Below are positions 28,829-37,815 of a DNA stretch of 64,000 nucleotides, in pieces. Numbering within the stretch: the first letter of the stretch is position 1; every line of letters starts with the position of its first letter. The translations under genes were made by a program, and so were the position numbers. Source of the stretch: JAJNPS01 sp031378845 (lineage in GTDB: Bacteria > Pseudomonadota > Alphaproteobacteria > Rhodobacterales > Rhodobacteraceae); NCBI GenBank assembly GCA_031378845.1, contig JANNES010000016.1, forward strand, positions 1 to 64,000, read 5' to 3'. The notes below the pieces were generated by a model. The model did no database searches, was not told the DNA's origin, and worked only from the letters and a program-made list of their open reading frames with translations.

Positions 28829-29683
28829 TTACTCGGCGGCTTCGCGCGGTTTGGCCGGTCCACGCGGCTTGGCAACCTTTTCAGGTGCCGGGTCGCTGGC
28901 CAGGGCCGGTTCGGCCCCGGCACGCGGACGACGCGGGCCACGGCTGCGTTTAGCGGTTTCGTCGCCGGGAGGCATATCCGCATCTGGTCCGATGGCGACC
29001 TGTGCTGGTGCCACCGCATCGTCGACCGGCAAACGGCGCGCTTCGGGTGTTTCCACGAGGCTGCTTTCTTGGTCGACCTCGGGAAAGTCCAGAACGGCGG
29101 ACGGCGTCACACGGCGGTCATCACGACGTTCCTCGCGATAGTCCGGACGCCGGTCTTGGCGCGGCTGGTCATTACGTTGCTGGTCTTGGCGCGACTGGTC
29201 GTTGCGCGGCTGGTCGTTGCGCTGCTGGTCGTTGCGCGGCTGGTCATTGCGCTGCTGGTCATTGCGCTGCTGGTCATTGCGTTGCTGGTCGTTGCGCGGC
29301 TGGTCAAATCGCGGCTGCGGCGCGCCGTCGCCGCGATCGTTGCGGTATTCCGGGCGGTCGCTGCGCTGGTTTTGGTTGTTGTAAGGTGCGCCCTGGGCCG
29401 GCTGCTGCGCCTGCCGCACCTCTTGCTCGGCGGCCATCTCGCGCATCGCCTCGCCAAGAAGGCGGGTATAATGCTCGGAATGCTGCATGAAATTCTCGGC
29501 GGCAACGCGGTCATTCGACAGCTGTGCGTCGCGTCCGAGTTGCTGGTATTTCTCGATCAGCTGCTGCGGCGTTCCACGCACCTTGCCCTCAGGGCCGGAG
29601 CTGTCGAACACGCGGTTGATGATGTTGCCGAGGGTGCGCGGGCGGTTCGTTTTCGAACGCGAGCGGGACTTGGAAGATCTCAT
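28829..29683 (-). CDS. DUF4167 domain protein with RNDQ repeats
   Basis: A 284-aa protein with an N-terminal DUF4167 domain (about residues 8-85, e.g. RVFDSSGPEGKVRGTPQQL and HYTRLLGEAMREMA), an alphaproteobacterial family. A very hydrophilic Asn/Gln/Arg/Asp region with ten 5-residue repeats follows (about 127-176), then a Pro/Ala-rich basic tail. The basic, disordered nature suggests RNA or DNA contact, which is inference only. Function unknown. It is convergent with rsmA and downstream of prmC. Confidence 0.88.
   Translation of the reverse strand: MRSSKSRSRSKTNRPRTLGNIINRVFDSSGPEGKVRGTPQQLIEKYQQLGRDAQLSNDRVAAENFMQHSEHYTRLLGEAMREMAAEQEVRQAQQPAQGAPYNNQNQRSDRPEYRNDRGDGAPQPRFDQPRNDQQRNDQQRNDQQRNDQPRNDQQRNDQPRNDQSRQDQQRNDQPRQDRRPDYREERRDDRRVTPSAVLDFPEVDQESSLVETPEARRLPVDDAVAPAQVAIGPDADMPPGDETAKRSRGPRRPRAGAEPALASDPAPEKVAKPRGPAKPREAAE
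29156..29305 (-). repeat. 15-bp coding repeats (DQxRN) in the DUF4167 gene
   Basis: About ten head-to-tail 15-bp units encode D-Q-(Q/P/S)-R-(N/Q). The plus strand shows the recurring GCTGGTCGTTGCG pattern. The unit length keeps the frame when copy number changes. Confidence 0.85.
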
Positions 29684-29938
29684 CTTGTCCTTTGATCCAG
29701 ATGATCCGGCTTGTCCGACTTATCCGCACCGGTCTGGTGCCATGCCCCCAAATGGGCGCGTCGAGCAAAGGCGGCAGTTGCGCGGGGTCACGGGCAGAGC
29801 GGTGAAACATCACCTCCGCCCCCTTCGCGTGGTTTGAGTAATCATGGCAACTCCGGCGTGACAAGCCGATTCTGCCAAAAATCGGGGAGATCGGCGGAGA
29901 AACCCTGAAACCATTGCGGTTTTGTGGCGCAAAACCCG

Positions 29939-30781
29939 CTATGGGCCGGGCGCTCGGGCCCCTACGACTCGGTCGCGGCCGTCAAGATCCGGCAAGACCT
30001 CCAGATCGCGCAAACCTCCGGCACGAAAGAGATCGCAGACCGCTGCTCCTTGGGTCGGGCCGATTTCCACCAGGATGCGACCGCCGGGAAGGAGATGTGC
30101 CACAGCGCCCGCCGCGATGGCGCGGTAGGCGTCCAAGCCGTCGCCGCCCGGCGTCAGCGCGATGCGCGGTTCGTGGTCGCGCACCTCGGGGGCAAGGTCG
30201 GCCATCTCTTGTTCGGAAATGTAGGGCGGATTGGAGACGATCAGGTCGACGCGGCCCGCAACCTTCTGGAACCAGTCCGACGCGAGAAACGCCGCCCGTG
30301 ATGCGACGCCGAGGTTTTGCGCATTCACGCGCGCCACGTCCAGTGCTGGAAGTGATCGGTCCGTGCCCGTGCCGGTCGACGTCTGGCGCTCTGCGAGCAG
30401 CGACAACAAGATCGCGCCACTACCCGTACCCAAATCGAGCAAGGTCGCAAAGGGCGCCTGCAATGCGGCGGCGACCAGCGTTTCCGTTTCGGGGCGCGGG
30501 TCAAGAACATCCGGCGTCACCCGGAACGCGCGTCCCCAAAAAAGGCGCTGGCCGACAATCTGGCTGATCGGCTGGCGGGCAAGGCGCGCATGCAAAAGTT
30601 GCTGAAAGCTGTCCTGCTGCCCGGCAGAAACTTGGTCCGTCAGGTGCAACGTCAGACGATCCGCAGAAAGGCAAAGCGCGTGCGCCAACAAAAGTCGCGC
30701 ATCGCGAGCGGCATCCTGCACCCCTGCCCGGCGCAACTGCGGCACCGCCGCGCGCAAGAGGTCGGCGGCAGTCGGCGTCAT
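29939..30781 (-). CDS. prmC: Release factor glutamine methyltransferase
   Basis: Methylates the Gln of the GGQ motif in release factors. It has 280 aa, with an N-terminal helical domain, SAM-binding LLDLGTGSGAILLSLL (about 115) and catalytic VSNPPYI (about 184). ATG 30781 overlaps the prfA stop in ATGA. A GCGG/CCGC-rich hairpin at 29916-29939 overlaps its stop and may end the transcript, though it lacks a uridine run. Confidence 0.95.
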   Translation of the reverse strand: MTPTAADLLRAAVPQLRRAGVQDAARDARLLLAHALCLSADRLTLHLTDQVSAGQQDSFQQLLHARLARQPISQIVGQRLFWGRAFRVTPDVLDPRPETETLVAAALQAPFATLLDLGTGSGAILLSLLAERQTSTGTGTDRSLPALDVARVNAQNLGVASRAAFLASDWFQKVAGRVDLIVSNPPYISEQEMADLAPEVRDHEPRIALTPGGDGLDAYRAIAAGAVAHLLPGGRILVEIGPTQGAAVCDLFRAGGLRDLEVLPDLDGRDRVVGARAPGP

Positions 30782-31833
30782 CCTTCCATCTCTGCCAGCT
30801 TGACCGCTTGATCATGCGCCACCAGCGCCTCGACCACTTCGCCCAGATCGCCCGCCATGATCTGGTTGAGCGAATAGAGCGTGAGGTTGATGCGGTGATC
30901 GGTCATCCGGCCTTGGGGGAAGTTGTAGGTGCGGATGCGTTCGGATCGGTCCCCCGATCCCACTTGCGCCTTGCGGTCGGCGGCGCGGGCGTCGTCGACT
31001 TTGGCGCGTTCCAGATCGTAAAGCCGCGCGCGCAGCACCTGCATCGCCATTTCCTTGTTGCGGTGCTGGGATTTCTGGGCGCTCGTGACGATCATGCCGG
31101 TGGGCAAGTGGGTGATCCTGACCGCCGAGTCGGTGGTGTTCACGTGCTGGCCGCCTGCCCCGCTGGCACGCATGGTGTCGATGCGGATGTCGGAGGCGGG
31201 GATCACCAGATCGACTTCTTCGGCCTCGGGCAGAACGGCGACGGTGGCAGCCGAGGTGTGAATGCGGCCCTGCGCCTCGGTTTCCGGCACACGCTGGACG
31301 CGATGAACGCCGGATTCGAACTTCAGTTTGGAAAACACGCCTTCGCCCGCGATATGGACCGAGACGTCCTTGATGCCACCAAGTTCGCTGTCTTGCTGTT
31401 CGAGGATCTCGAACGTCCAGCCTTGGGATTCGGCGTAACGCTGGTACATGCGCAAAAGGTCTGCCGCAAACAGAGCCGCCTCATCCCCGCCAGTGCCGGG
31501 ACGGATCTCCATGATCGCGGGGCGCGCGTCGGCGGCATCCTTGGGCAGGAGCGCCACTTGCAGGCGGGCTTCCATCGCGGGAATGCGGGCCTGCAGGTTT
31601 GGGATTTCATCCTCTGCGAGGGCTTTCATTTCGGGATCGGCCAGCATCTCTTTGGCCTCGGCCAGATCGTCAAGCGCGCGTCTGTAGGCAGAAATCTCAT
31701 CTGCCACGGGCTTCAGGCTGGAATATTCGCGGCTCAGTGTCGCGATCTCGGCCGGGCTTGCGCCTGCATTGAGCTTGGCCTCGAGAAACTCGAAGCGCTG
31801 GGTGATCTGGGCAAGTTTGTCTAAGGGAACCAT
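30778..31833 (-). CDS. prfA: Peptide chain release factor 1
   Basis: Reads UAA/UAG and triggers peptidyl-tRNA hydrolysis; 351 aa (E. coli 360). The catalytic loop is GAGGQHVN (about residue 225), and the stop-codon-reading P-x-T motif appears as VPETEAQGRIH. It overlaps prmC, which encodes its modifying enzyme. Confidence 0.97.
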   Translation of the reverse strand: MVPLDKLAQITQRFEFLEAKLNAGASPAEIATLSREYSSLKPVADEISAYRRALDDLAEAKEMLADPEMKALAEDEIPNLQARIPAMEARLQVALLPKDAADARPAIMEIRPGTGGDEAALFAADLLRMYQRYAESQGWTFEILEQQDSELGGIKDVSVHIAGEGVFSKLKFESGVHRVQRVPETEAQGRIHTSAATVAVLPEAEEVDLVIPASDIRIDTMRASGAGGQHVNTTDSAVRITHLPTGMIVTSAQKSQHRNKEMAMQVLRARLYDLERAKVDDARAADRKAQVGSGDRSERIRTYNFPQGRMTDHRINLTLYSLNQIMAGDLGEVVEALVAHDQAVKLAEMEG

Positions 31834-31881
31834 GGCCCGGGGTTTGGCGCGGATGGGTCAGGCGGTCAAGGGGGGCAAAGG

Positions 31882-31934
31882 CCGGGGGTTTTCCACCCCC
31901 GGACCCCCGGAGGATATTTTCACCAAGATGAAAG
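31882..31934 (+). repeat. Intergenic hairpin repeat, copy 5
   Basis: An 8-bp stem CCGGGGGT-TTTCC-ACCCCCGG is followed by ACCCCCGGAGGATATTTT and CCAAGATGAAAG. Here it lies between the prfA start and the stop of the DUF1499 gene, in the opposite orientation to both. Confidence 0.75.
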
Positions 31935-31935
31935 C

Positions 31936-32412
31936 CTAAAGCTGCGACAACCAGTCCTTCAGGCGCGCGGCATTGACACCCATGTCGCCGTCTCCGAACC
32001 GCTGGCGCGCCACTGTGTCGAGCCGCGTCAAGCCGTCTGCGAAATTGGCCTGCGCGGTGGTGTAGTCGGGATATCCCATAAGTTTGCTGCGGGTTTCCCA
32101 GGTGATCCGGCCTTCCTTCGGGCTACCGGAAATCCGGCGCGTGCGCGGTGTCGCCAACGCAATGGCGTCAAGCCGTGCCAGCACGGTCTGCGGTGTATCG
32201 CGCAGCGAGCACGATGCCGTACCGCCGCCGCGAGACGTGATCGTGGTCACCCCGTCAGCGCAGGCACCTTCGAGGGCGCGCGCATCTGTGGGAAGGGCAA
32301 CATCCCAGCGCGACGCATCGACCGGCGCAAGGCGGACCCAAGCCAGAAACCCCAGAAACGCGATGAGCCCGAAGGCCAAGGACAGTGCTATTGCCGGTAT
32401 CCCGCGCTTCAT
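31936..32412 (-). CDS. DUF1499 family protein
   Basis: A 158-aa protein with one N-terminal membrane helix or uncleaved signal (about residues 5-27), then a DUF1499 domain (WDVALPTDAR onward, with a Cys pair ACADG/ASCSL). The function of the family is unknown. ATG 32412 overlaps the speB stop as ATGA and has AAGGA 8 nt upstream, which decides the start over the in-frame start at 32430. Confidence 0.85.
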   Translation of the reverse strand: MKRGIPAIALSLAFGLIAFLGFLAWVRLAPVDASRWDVALPTDARALEGACADGVTTITSRGGGTASCSLRDTPQTVLARLDAIALATPRTRRISGSPKEGRITWETRSKLMGYPDYTTAQANFADGLTRLDTVARQRFGDGDMGVNAARLKDWLSQL

Positions 32413-33374
32413 CGCATCGTCCTTGCCCAATGAAAGAGGCAGATCAATTCGTAGGCCACATGCGCCCCGGCAATCGCCGTCGCTCCGCTCGTATCATAGG
32501 GCGGTGACACTTCGACGACGTCGCCGCCGACCATGTTGATGCCTGCCAGATCGCGCAAGGCGGCCGCCGCCTGCCAGCTATGCAGCCCCCCCCAGACCGG
32601 CGTGCCGGTTCCGGGCGCCGCCGAAGGATCGAGGCAATCGATGTCAAAGGTCACATAGGTGGGCTTGTCGCCGACGATATCCTTGGCCTTGGCCACCGCC
32701 GAAGCGACACCCTTTTCGTGGACTTCGCGCGCGTCGATGACATGGACGCCCAGATAATCCTCGGTCGTCGTGCGAATGCCGATCTGAACCGAGCGTTTGG
32801 GGTCCACGATCCCGCTCTTTACCGCCTTGTAGAGCATCGTGCCATGGTCGATCCGGGTCAGGTCGTCATCCGGCCACAGGTCGGAATGGGCGTCGAAATG
32901 GATCACCCCCAGCGGCCCGAACTTCTCGGCATAGGCCTTGAGGATCGGAAAGGTGATGTAGTGATCGCCGCCCAGCGTCACAGTGCCCGCCCCTGCCGCA
33001 AGTATCGCCCGGATATGCGCGGTCAGCGTGTCGGGAAAGTCCGATACCTTGGCATAATCAAAGGCGCAGTCGCCGTAGTCGATGATGCTGATCTCTTCCA
33101 GCGGGTTGATTGGCCAGCCATAGGGCGGATCATACGGCATCAGCGCGCTCGCCTCACGGATCGCGCGCGGGCCAAAGCGTGTGCCGGCGCGGTGCGTCAC
33201 CGCCTGATCAAAGGGCACGCCCGTGATGGCCAGATCAACCCCGGTCAGGTCCTTTGTGTAGGTGCGGCGCAGAAAGGATGTGGCCCCGCCAAAGGCGTTC
33301 TCAAAGGCATATCCGCGCAGGCCCTTGCGGGTGAAAGCGGTATCGACTTCGGACTTTGCATCTTCGAGCGCCAT
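32409..33374 (-). CDS. speB: Agmatinase (ureohydrolase family)
   Basis: Mn-dependent hydrolase of the arginase fold, 321 aa. Metal ligands are in TLGGDHYITF, HFDAHSDLW and FDIDCLDPS. It gives putrescine and urea from agmatine if the name holds; related guanidino-acid hydrolases cannot be excluded by sequence reading. It ends in an ATGA overlap with the DUF1499 gene. Confidence 0.88.
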   Translation of the reverse strand: MALEDAKSEVDTAFTRKGLRGYAFENAFGGATSFLRRTYTKDLTGVDLAITGVPFDQAVTHRAGTRFGPRAIREASALMPYDPPYGWPINPLEEISIIDYGDCAFDYAKVSDFPDTLTAHIRAILAAGAGTVTLGGDHYITFPILKAYAEKFGPLGVIHFDAHSDLWPDDDLTRIDHGTMLYKAVKSGIVDPKRSVQIGIRTTTEDYLGVHVIDAREVHEKGVASAVAKAKDIVGDKPTYVTFDIDCLDPSAAPGTGTPVWGGLHSWQAAAALRDLAGINMVGGDVVEVSPPYDTSGATAIAGAHVAYELICLFHWARTMR

Positions 33375-33526
33375 GGCAACCTCGGGATTTCGGGCGTCGT
33401 CATTGAGGCCGGAGACGGTCGCGGGATCCGGGTGGTGCAGGGGAACGGCAAGGTCGACGCAGAGTCAAGGGACCGCCAGGCCCAGACGCCACAGAGCCGC
33501 CGCAAACGCCGACCTTGGCGGCGCAA

Positions 33527-34474
33527 CTACAAGCGCGCCAGTCGCTCCGTCAGCAGTGCATAAAAACCGTCTGCCGCAATATCGCCCATGAACATCGCGT
33601 TGGCGGGTCGCCTTGTCACGCGCCACCAGTCGGCCACCGTCATGCCCATGGTCAATTCGGATTCGGTCTCGATCTCCACATTGATGTGGCGCCCGGAAAA
33701 GAGCTTTGGCCGGATCAAGTAGGCGATCACGCAAGGATCATGCAGGGGTGCCCCTTCGGAGCCGTACTTCGCCATGTCGAAGCGCTCGAAAAAGTCGGTC
33801 CATTCGGCAACCATCCGGCCAGCCTCGCTGCCAAGGGCGCGAAACGCGGCGATCCGGGCATGGTTGGTCAGCGCCTTGTGCGTGACATCCAGCGGCATCA
33901 CGACCAGTGGAACGCCGGCTTTGAAGACGATCTCGGCGGCATGCGGATCGACATAGATGTTGAACTCGGCTGCCGGTGTGATGTTGCCCACCTCGAAATA
34001 GGCACCGCCCATCAGCACGATCTCTTGCACGCGCGACACGATGTCGGGCGCACGGCGAAAGGCGGTGGCAATATTGGTCAGCGGCCCAAGAGGGCACAGC
34101 GTGACTGTATGCGGTGGCTCGGCGCGCAGGGTGTCGATGATGAAGTCCACCCCGTGCCCCGATTGCAGGGCCATGACGGGATCGGGCAGAACGGGACCGT
34201 CAAGCCCGGTCTTGCCATGCACATGTTCTCCCGTGACCAGTGGGCGCACGATCGGTCGGTCACAGCCCGCAAAGACCTTGATATCAGGGCGACCGGCCAA
34301 CTCGCAGATGATCCGCGCATTCTTTTCGGTCAGGGCGAGGGGCACGTTGCCTGCGACCGCCGTGATGCCCAGCACCGTCACGTCCTCGGGGCTGGCAAGT
34401 GCCAAAAGGATGGCCACGGCATCGTCTTGTCCGGGATCGGTGTCGATGATGATGCGGCGCGGGATCTGGGTCAT
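33527..34474 (-). CDS. Nucleoside hydrolase (IunH/RihA family)
   Basis: Cleaves the N-glycosidic bond of nucleosides. It has 315 aa, with the Ca-binding N-terminal motif DTDPGQDDA (about 11-19), GPLTNIA, EFNIYVDPHAA and the C-terminal catalytic-side HDPCVIAYL. No signal peptide. Base preference cannot be read. A good CAGGAGAC site precedes ATG 34474. About 150 bp separates it from speB. Confidence 0.92.
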   Translation of the reverse strand: MTQIPRRIIIDTDPGQDDAVAILLALASPEDVTVLGITAVAGNVPLALTEKNARIICELAGRPDIKVFAGCDRPIVRPLVTGEHVHGKTGLDGPVLPDPVMALQSGHGVDFIIDTLRAEPPHTVTLCPLGPLTNIATAFRRAPDIVSRVQEIVLMGGAYFEVGNITPAAEFNIYVDPHAAEIVFKAGVPLVVMPLDVTHKALTNHARIAAFRALGSEAGRMVAEWTDFFERFDMAKYGSEGAPLHDPCVIAYLIRPKLFSGRHINVEIETESELTMGMTVADWWRVTRRPANAMFMGDIAADGFYALLTERLARL

Positions 34475-34569
34475 GGTTGTCTCCTGATGTGGCGGCAGGA
34501 AACGTCACGCCTGCACATTTGTCCAGACGCTCACGGCACGCAAAGCACCCATGTCCGGATCACAGACCA

Positions 34570-34600
34570 GAAAAAAGGGGCGTCACCGCCCCCTTTTTGC
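34570..34600 (-). terminator. Rho-independent terminator after the iron-binding-protein gene
   Basis: On the minus strand GGGGGCGGTGACGCCCC is followed by six T. An A run on the other side also allows termination in the plus direction. It lies about 20 bp after the stop at 34621. Confidence 0.85.
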
Positions 34601-34620
34601 CGTCTTGGGATCGGGGTCGA

Positions 34621-35628
34621 TCAGCCGTCGAAGTCGACCGTTTCGACCAGTTTCAGGGCGGCGGCGCGCAGCGATGCTACCTCGGCCAGAGACTTGCTGT
34701 CCGGCGTGAAATCGCCCCATGAGGCGACGAGCGCGGACCGTGCCACCCCGGACTTGACGGGGTATTCGTTGTTCGTCTCGGCATAGATCTTTTGCGCCTC
34801 GTCGCCCGAGAGCCATTCAAGGAACTTCAACGCGTTCTCGCGGTTCGGTGCCGCTTTGGTCATCGCGACACCCGAGATGTTCATATGCGTGCCGTCGCCT
34901 TCGAAAACAGGAAAGACGATGCGGACGGTTTCGGCTGCGGCCTTCTGCTCGGGATCAGCCAGCATCTGGCCGATGTAGTAGGTGTTGCCGATGGCGATAT
35001 CGCATTCGCCCGCAGCGATCGCCTTGACCTGATCGCGGTCGCCACCATCGGGTTTGCGTGCCAGGTTGGCTTTCAACCCTTCGAGCCATGCCTTGGCGGC
35101 CTCATCGCCGTGATGGGCAATGACCGCTGCCGTAAGGGCCACGTTGTAGTCGTTGGTCCCGGAACGGGTGCAGATGCGGCCTTTCCATTTCGCATTGACC
35201 AGATCTTCGTAGGTCGTGACCTCGCCATCCTTGACACGCTCTTTGGAGGCATAAACGATCCGGGCGCGCTGCGTCAGGCCAAACCATTGCCCGGCGGGAT
35301 CGCGCAAGGTCGCGGGGATGTTCGCCTCAAGCACCTTGGACTGTACGGGCTGCGTGACGCCGGCATCCACGATTTGCATCAGCCGCGCGATGTCCACCGT
35401 CAGCACCAGATCGGCGGGCGAGCGGGCACCTTCGGCGACCAGTCGTTCCGCCATACCCTTGTCGACAAAGGCCACATTGACCGCAATGCCGGTCTCTGCG
35501 GTGAAGGCATCGACGAGCGGCTGGATCAGGTCCGGCTGGCGGTGCGAATAGACGTTGATTTCCTGGGCCAATGCCGGGGTCACAAGGGTCGCGAGTGCGA
35601 GCGCACAGAGGGACAGTCGCAGTGTCAT
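34621..35628 (-). CDS. Fe(3+) ABC transporter periplasmic substrate-binding protein (FutA/AfuA/FbpA type)
   Basis: A 335-aa precursor with a Sec signal peptide ending near PALAQE. The mature part begins INVYSHRQPDLIQPLV, as in ferric-binding proteins, and contains the tyrosine-bearing GNTYYIGQM near residue 225, typical of Fe(III) ligands. ATG 35628 is preferred (AAGGA/AAGG upstream, signal peptide begins MTLRLSL). No permease or ATPase gene is adjacent, since it is closed by a strong terminator, so it must serve a transporter encoded elsewhere. Confidence 0.9.
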   Translation of the reverse strand: MTLRLSLCALALATLVTPALAQEINVYSHRQPDLIQPLVDAFTAETGIAVNVAFVDKGMAERLVAEGARSPADLVLTVDIARLMQIVDAGVTQPVQSKVLEANIPATLRDPAGQWFGLTQRARIVYASKERVKDGEVTTYEDLVNAKWKGRICTRSGTNDYNVALTAAVIAHHGDEAAKAWLEGLKANLARKPDGGDRDQVKAIAAGECDIAIGNTYYIGQMLADPEQKAAAETVRIVFPVFEGDGTHMNISGVAMTKAAPNRENALKFLEWLSGDEAQKIYAETNNEYPVKSGVARSALVASWGDFTPDSKSLAEVASLRAAALKLVETVDFDG

Positions 35629-35644
35629 AACCTTAGTCCTTTTG

Positions 35645-35697
35645 TCAGGTATTATCGCCACTTTATCTCAGGGCAATCGCACGGCGTCAATACCTGA
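35645..35697. promoter_or_regulatory. 9-bp inverted repeat upstream of the iron-binding-protein gene
   Basis: TCAGGTATT (35645-35653) and AATACCTGA (35689-35697) are exact inverted repeats 35 bp apart, in the 82-bp gap between mazG and the binding-protein gene. This could be a paired operator for an iron-responsive regulator or an mRNA leader stem. It does not match an Irr or Fur box I know. Confidence 0.45.
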
Positions 35698-35710
35698 GTG
35701 AAAGGATAGG

Positions 35711-36586
35711 TTATTCTTGTTGCGACATTTCAGCGCCGCGAACGCCGTGGGCCCTGGCCGCCTTTTCTTCGGCCTTGGCGCGGTTCCAGAGCGCGTCCAT
35801 CTCGGCCAGATTGCTGTCCGCTGGCGTCTTGCCTGCCTCGTCCAGCCAATCCTCGATCCGGGCAAAGCGGCGGGTGAACTTGGCATTGGCGGCGCGCAAG
35901 GCGGCCTCGGGGTCAACCTTGAGGTGCCGCGCGAGGTTGGCCATGACAAAGAGAAGGTCACCGAGCTCCTCGGCGACCTCATTCTCGGCGAGGGTGTCGC
36001 GGGCCTCGACCAGTTCGGCGGCCTCTTCGGCGATCTTGGCGACCACCTCGCCGACATGCGGCCAGTCGAACCCGACGCGGGCCGCGCGGTTCTGCAACTT
36101 GACCGCGCGGGTCAGGCCAGGCAGGCCAAGCGCCACGCCATCCAAGGTCCGCCCAGCGCCGCGCTCCGACGCTTTGATCGCCTCCCAGTCCGCCGATTGC
36201 TGGGCGGCGGACTTGTCGCGGGACTGGTCGCCAAAGACATAGGGATGGCGTGCGACCATCTTGTCGCTGATCGCCGTTGCCACATCCGCGAACGTGAAGT
36301 GGCCCGCCTCGCTGGCCAACTGCGCGTGATACACGGCCTGAAACAGCAGATCGCCCAACTCCCGCTTCAGCTCCGCCATGTCGCCGCGTTCGATGGCATC
36401 GGCGACCTCGTAGGCCTCTTCGATCGTGTAGGGCGCGATGGTGCAAAAGGTCTGTTCCAGATCCCAGGGGCAGCCGGACACCGGGTCGCGCAGGCGCGCC
36501 ATGATTTCGACCAGCCGCGGCACGCCGCCCGCAAGATCAAGGATCACCGCGTCGCTGGCAGCACGGTCAGGGTTCGGCTTTGGCAT
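35711..36586 (-). CDS. mazG: Nucleoside triphosphate pyrophosphohydrolase MazG
   Basis: Hydrolyses (d)NTPs to monophosphates. It has 291 aa with two MazG domains: CPWDLEQTFCTIAPYTIEEAYEV and ELGDLLFQAVYH, then EEAAELVEARD and EELGDLLFVMANL, which carry the EExxE/ExxD metal motifs. ATG 36586 has GAGG 9 nt upstream; a TTG at 36595 abuts that site. It is divergent from the M20 gene. Confidence 0.94.
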   Translation of the reverse strand: MPKPNPDRAASDAVILDLAGGVPRLVEIMARLRDPVSGCPWDLEQTFCTIAPYTIEEAYEVADAIERGDMAELKRELGDLLFQAVYHAQLASEAGHFTFADVATAISDKMVARHPYVFGDQSRDKSAAQQSADWEAIKASERGAGRTLDGVALGLPGLTRAVKLQNRAARVGFDWPHVGEVVAKIAEEAAELVEARDTLAENEVAEELGDLLFVMANLARHLKVDPEAALRAANAKFTRRFARIEDWLDEAGKTPADSNLAEMDALWNRAKAEEKAARAHGVRGAEMSQQE

Positions 36587-36649
36587 TGCGGGCAACCTCG
36601 CTTTGCGATTTGATCAAAGGGCAAAGGCGCAGACCTTGTGGAGAATCCG

Positions 36650-37810
36650 ATGCCCGTGTTGAACCGTATCGCCTCTTATGCCGAGGAAATGAAGGCCTGG
36701 CGTCAGCATTTGCATGCGCATCCAGAGCTTTCGTTCGACTGCCATCAGACGGCCGCGTTCATCGCCGCGCGCCTGACTGAATTCGGCGTGGACGAGGTGC
36801 ATGGCGGCATCGCCCGAACCGGTATCGTGGCCATCATCAACGGGCGGAAGGACGGCCCGACCATCGGTTTGCGCGCCGATATGGACGCGCTGCCGATCAC
36901 CGAGATGACCGGCGCTGCCTATGCGTCGACGGTGCCCGGCAAGATGCATGCCTGTGGACATGACGGGCATGTGAGCATGCTGCTGGGGGCAGCCAGATAT
37001 CTGGCCGAGACGCGCAATTTTGCCGGTCGTGTGGCGCTGATCTTTCAGCCCGCAGAAGAAGACGCCGGGGGGGGTGACGTGATGGTCAAGGACGGCATCA
37101 TGGACCGGTTCGACATCAGCCAGGTTTACGGCATCCATCAGGAGCCGAACATGCCACTGGGGTGGTTGTTGACCACGCCCGGCCCGTTCATGGCCGCCGT
37201 CGATACCGCGACGGTCACGGTTATCGGCAAGGGTGGGCATGCCGCCTATCCCGAAACCTGCACCGATCCGATCACGCCCTTGGTCGGCATGGTGGCAGCG
37301 ATGCAGACCATCATCCCGAAAAACCTCAACCCGCTGGACGAGGCTGTCGTTTCAGTGACGATGATCCACGCAGGAACCGCCAGCAACATCGTGCCCGACA
37401 CAGCCATGTTCTGCGCCACCATCCGCAGTTTCAGCCCGATGGTGCGCGAGACGTTGAAAAAACGCATCATCGAGATCGTCGAAGGCCATGCAAGCGCCTA
37501 CGGCGTGACCGCCGACATCGCCTATGAATGGGGCTATCCCGCCACGGTAAACCACGCGGCGGAAACCACCTTTGCCCTGACGGCCGCGCGGGATGTGGTG
37601 GGCGAGAATGTCGACGGCAACTGGCCGCGTGACATGGGGTCCGAAGATTTCAGCTATATGCTGGAGGCGCGGCCCGGCGCGTTTCTCTACCTCGGAACCG
37701 GGCCTGGTCCGGGGCTGCACACGGCGACCTTCGACTTCAACGACGCGGTCGCCCCGATCGGCGCCAGCTTTTTCGCGCGGCTTGTCGAAAAGGCGCAGCC
37801 TTTGGCGTGA
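36650..37810 (+). CDS. M20 family amidohydrolase (hippurate hydrolase type)
   Basis: A 386-aa metal-dependent amidohydrolase/carboxypeptidase. It has LRADMDALPI, the metal Cys/His motif HACGHDGHVSML, FQPAEEDAGGG (catalytic Glu) and the dimerisation lid domain in the middle, ending with GSEDFSYML. ATG 36650 has GGAG 6-7 nt upstream, better than GTG 36638. Substrates of this subfamily are N-acyl amino acids; the exact one is unknown. It converges on phoR with 5 bp between. Confidence 0.9.
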   Translation: MPVLNRIASYAEEMKAWRQHLHAHPELSFDCHQTAAFIAARLTEFGVDEVHGGIARTGIVAIINGRKDGPTIGLRADMDALPITEMTGAAYASTVPGKMHACGHDGHVSMLLGAARYLAETRNFAGRVALIFQPAEEDAGGGDVMVKDGIMDRFDISQVYGIHQEPNMPLGWLLTTPGPFMAAVDTATVTVIGKGGHAAYPETCTDPITPLVGMVAAMQTIIPKNLNPLDEAVVSVTMIHAGTASNIVPDTAMFCATIRSFSPMVRETLKKRIIEIVEGHASAYGVTADIAYEWGYPATVNHAAETTFALTAARDVVGENVDGNWPRDMGSEDFSYMLEARPGAFLYLGTGPGPGLHTATFDFNDAVAPIGASFFARLVEKAQPLA

Positions 37811-37815
37811 CGGGA

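Noticed and set aside
29156..29305. CRISPR-like regular repeats
   Set aside because: Units are 15 bp with no spacers and lie in frame in a protein gene.
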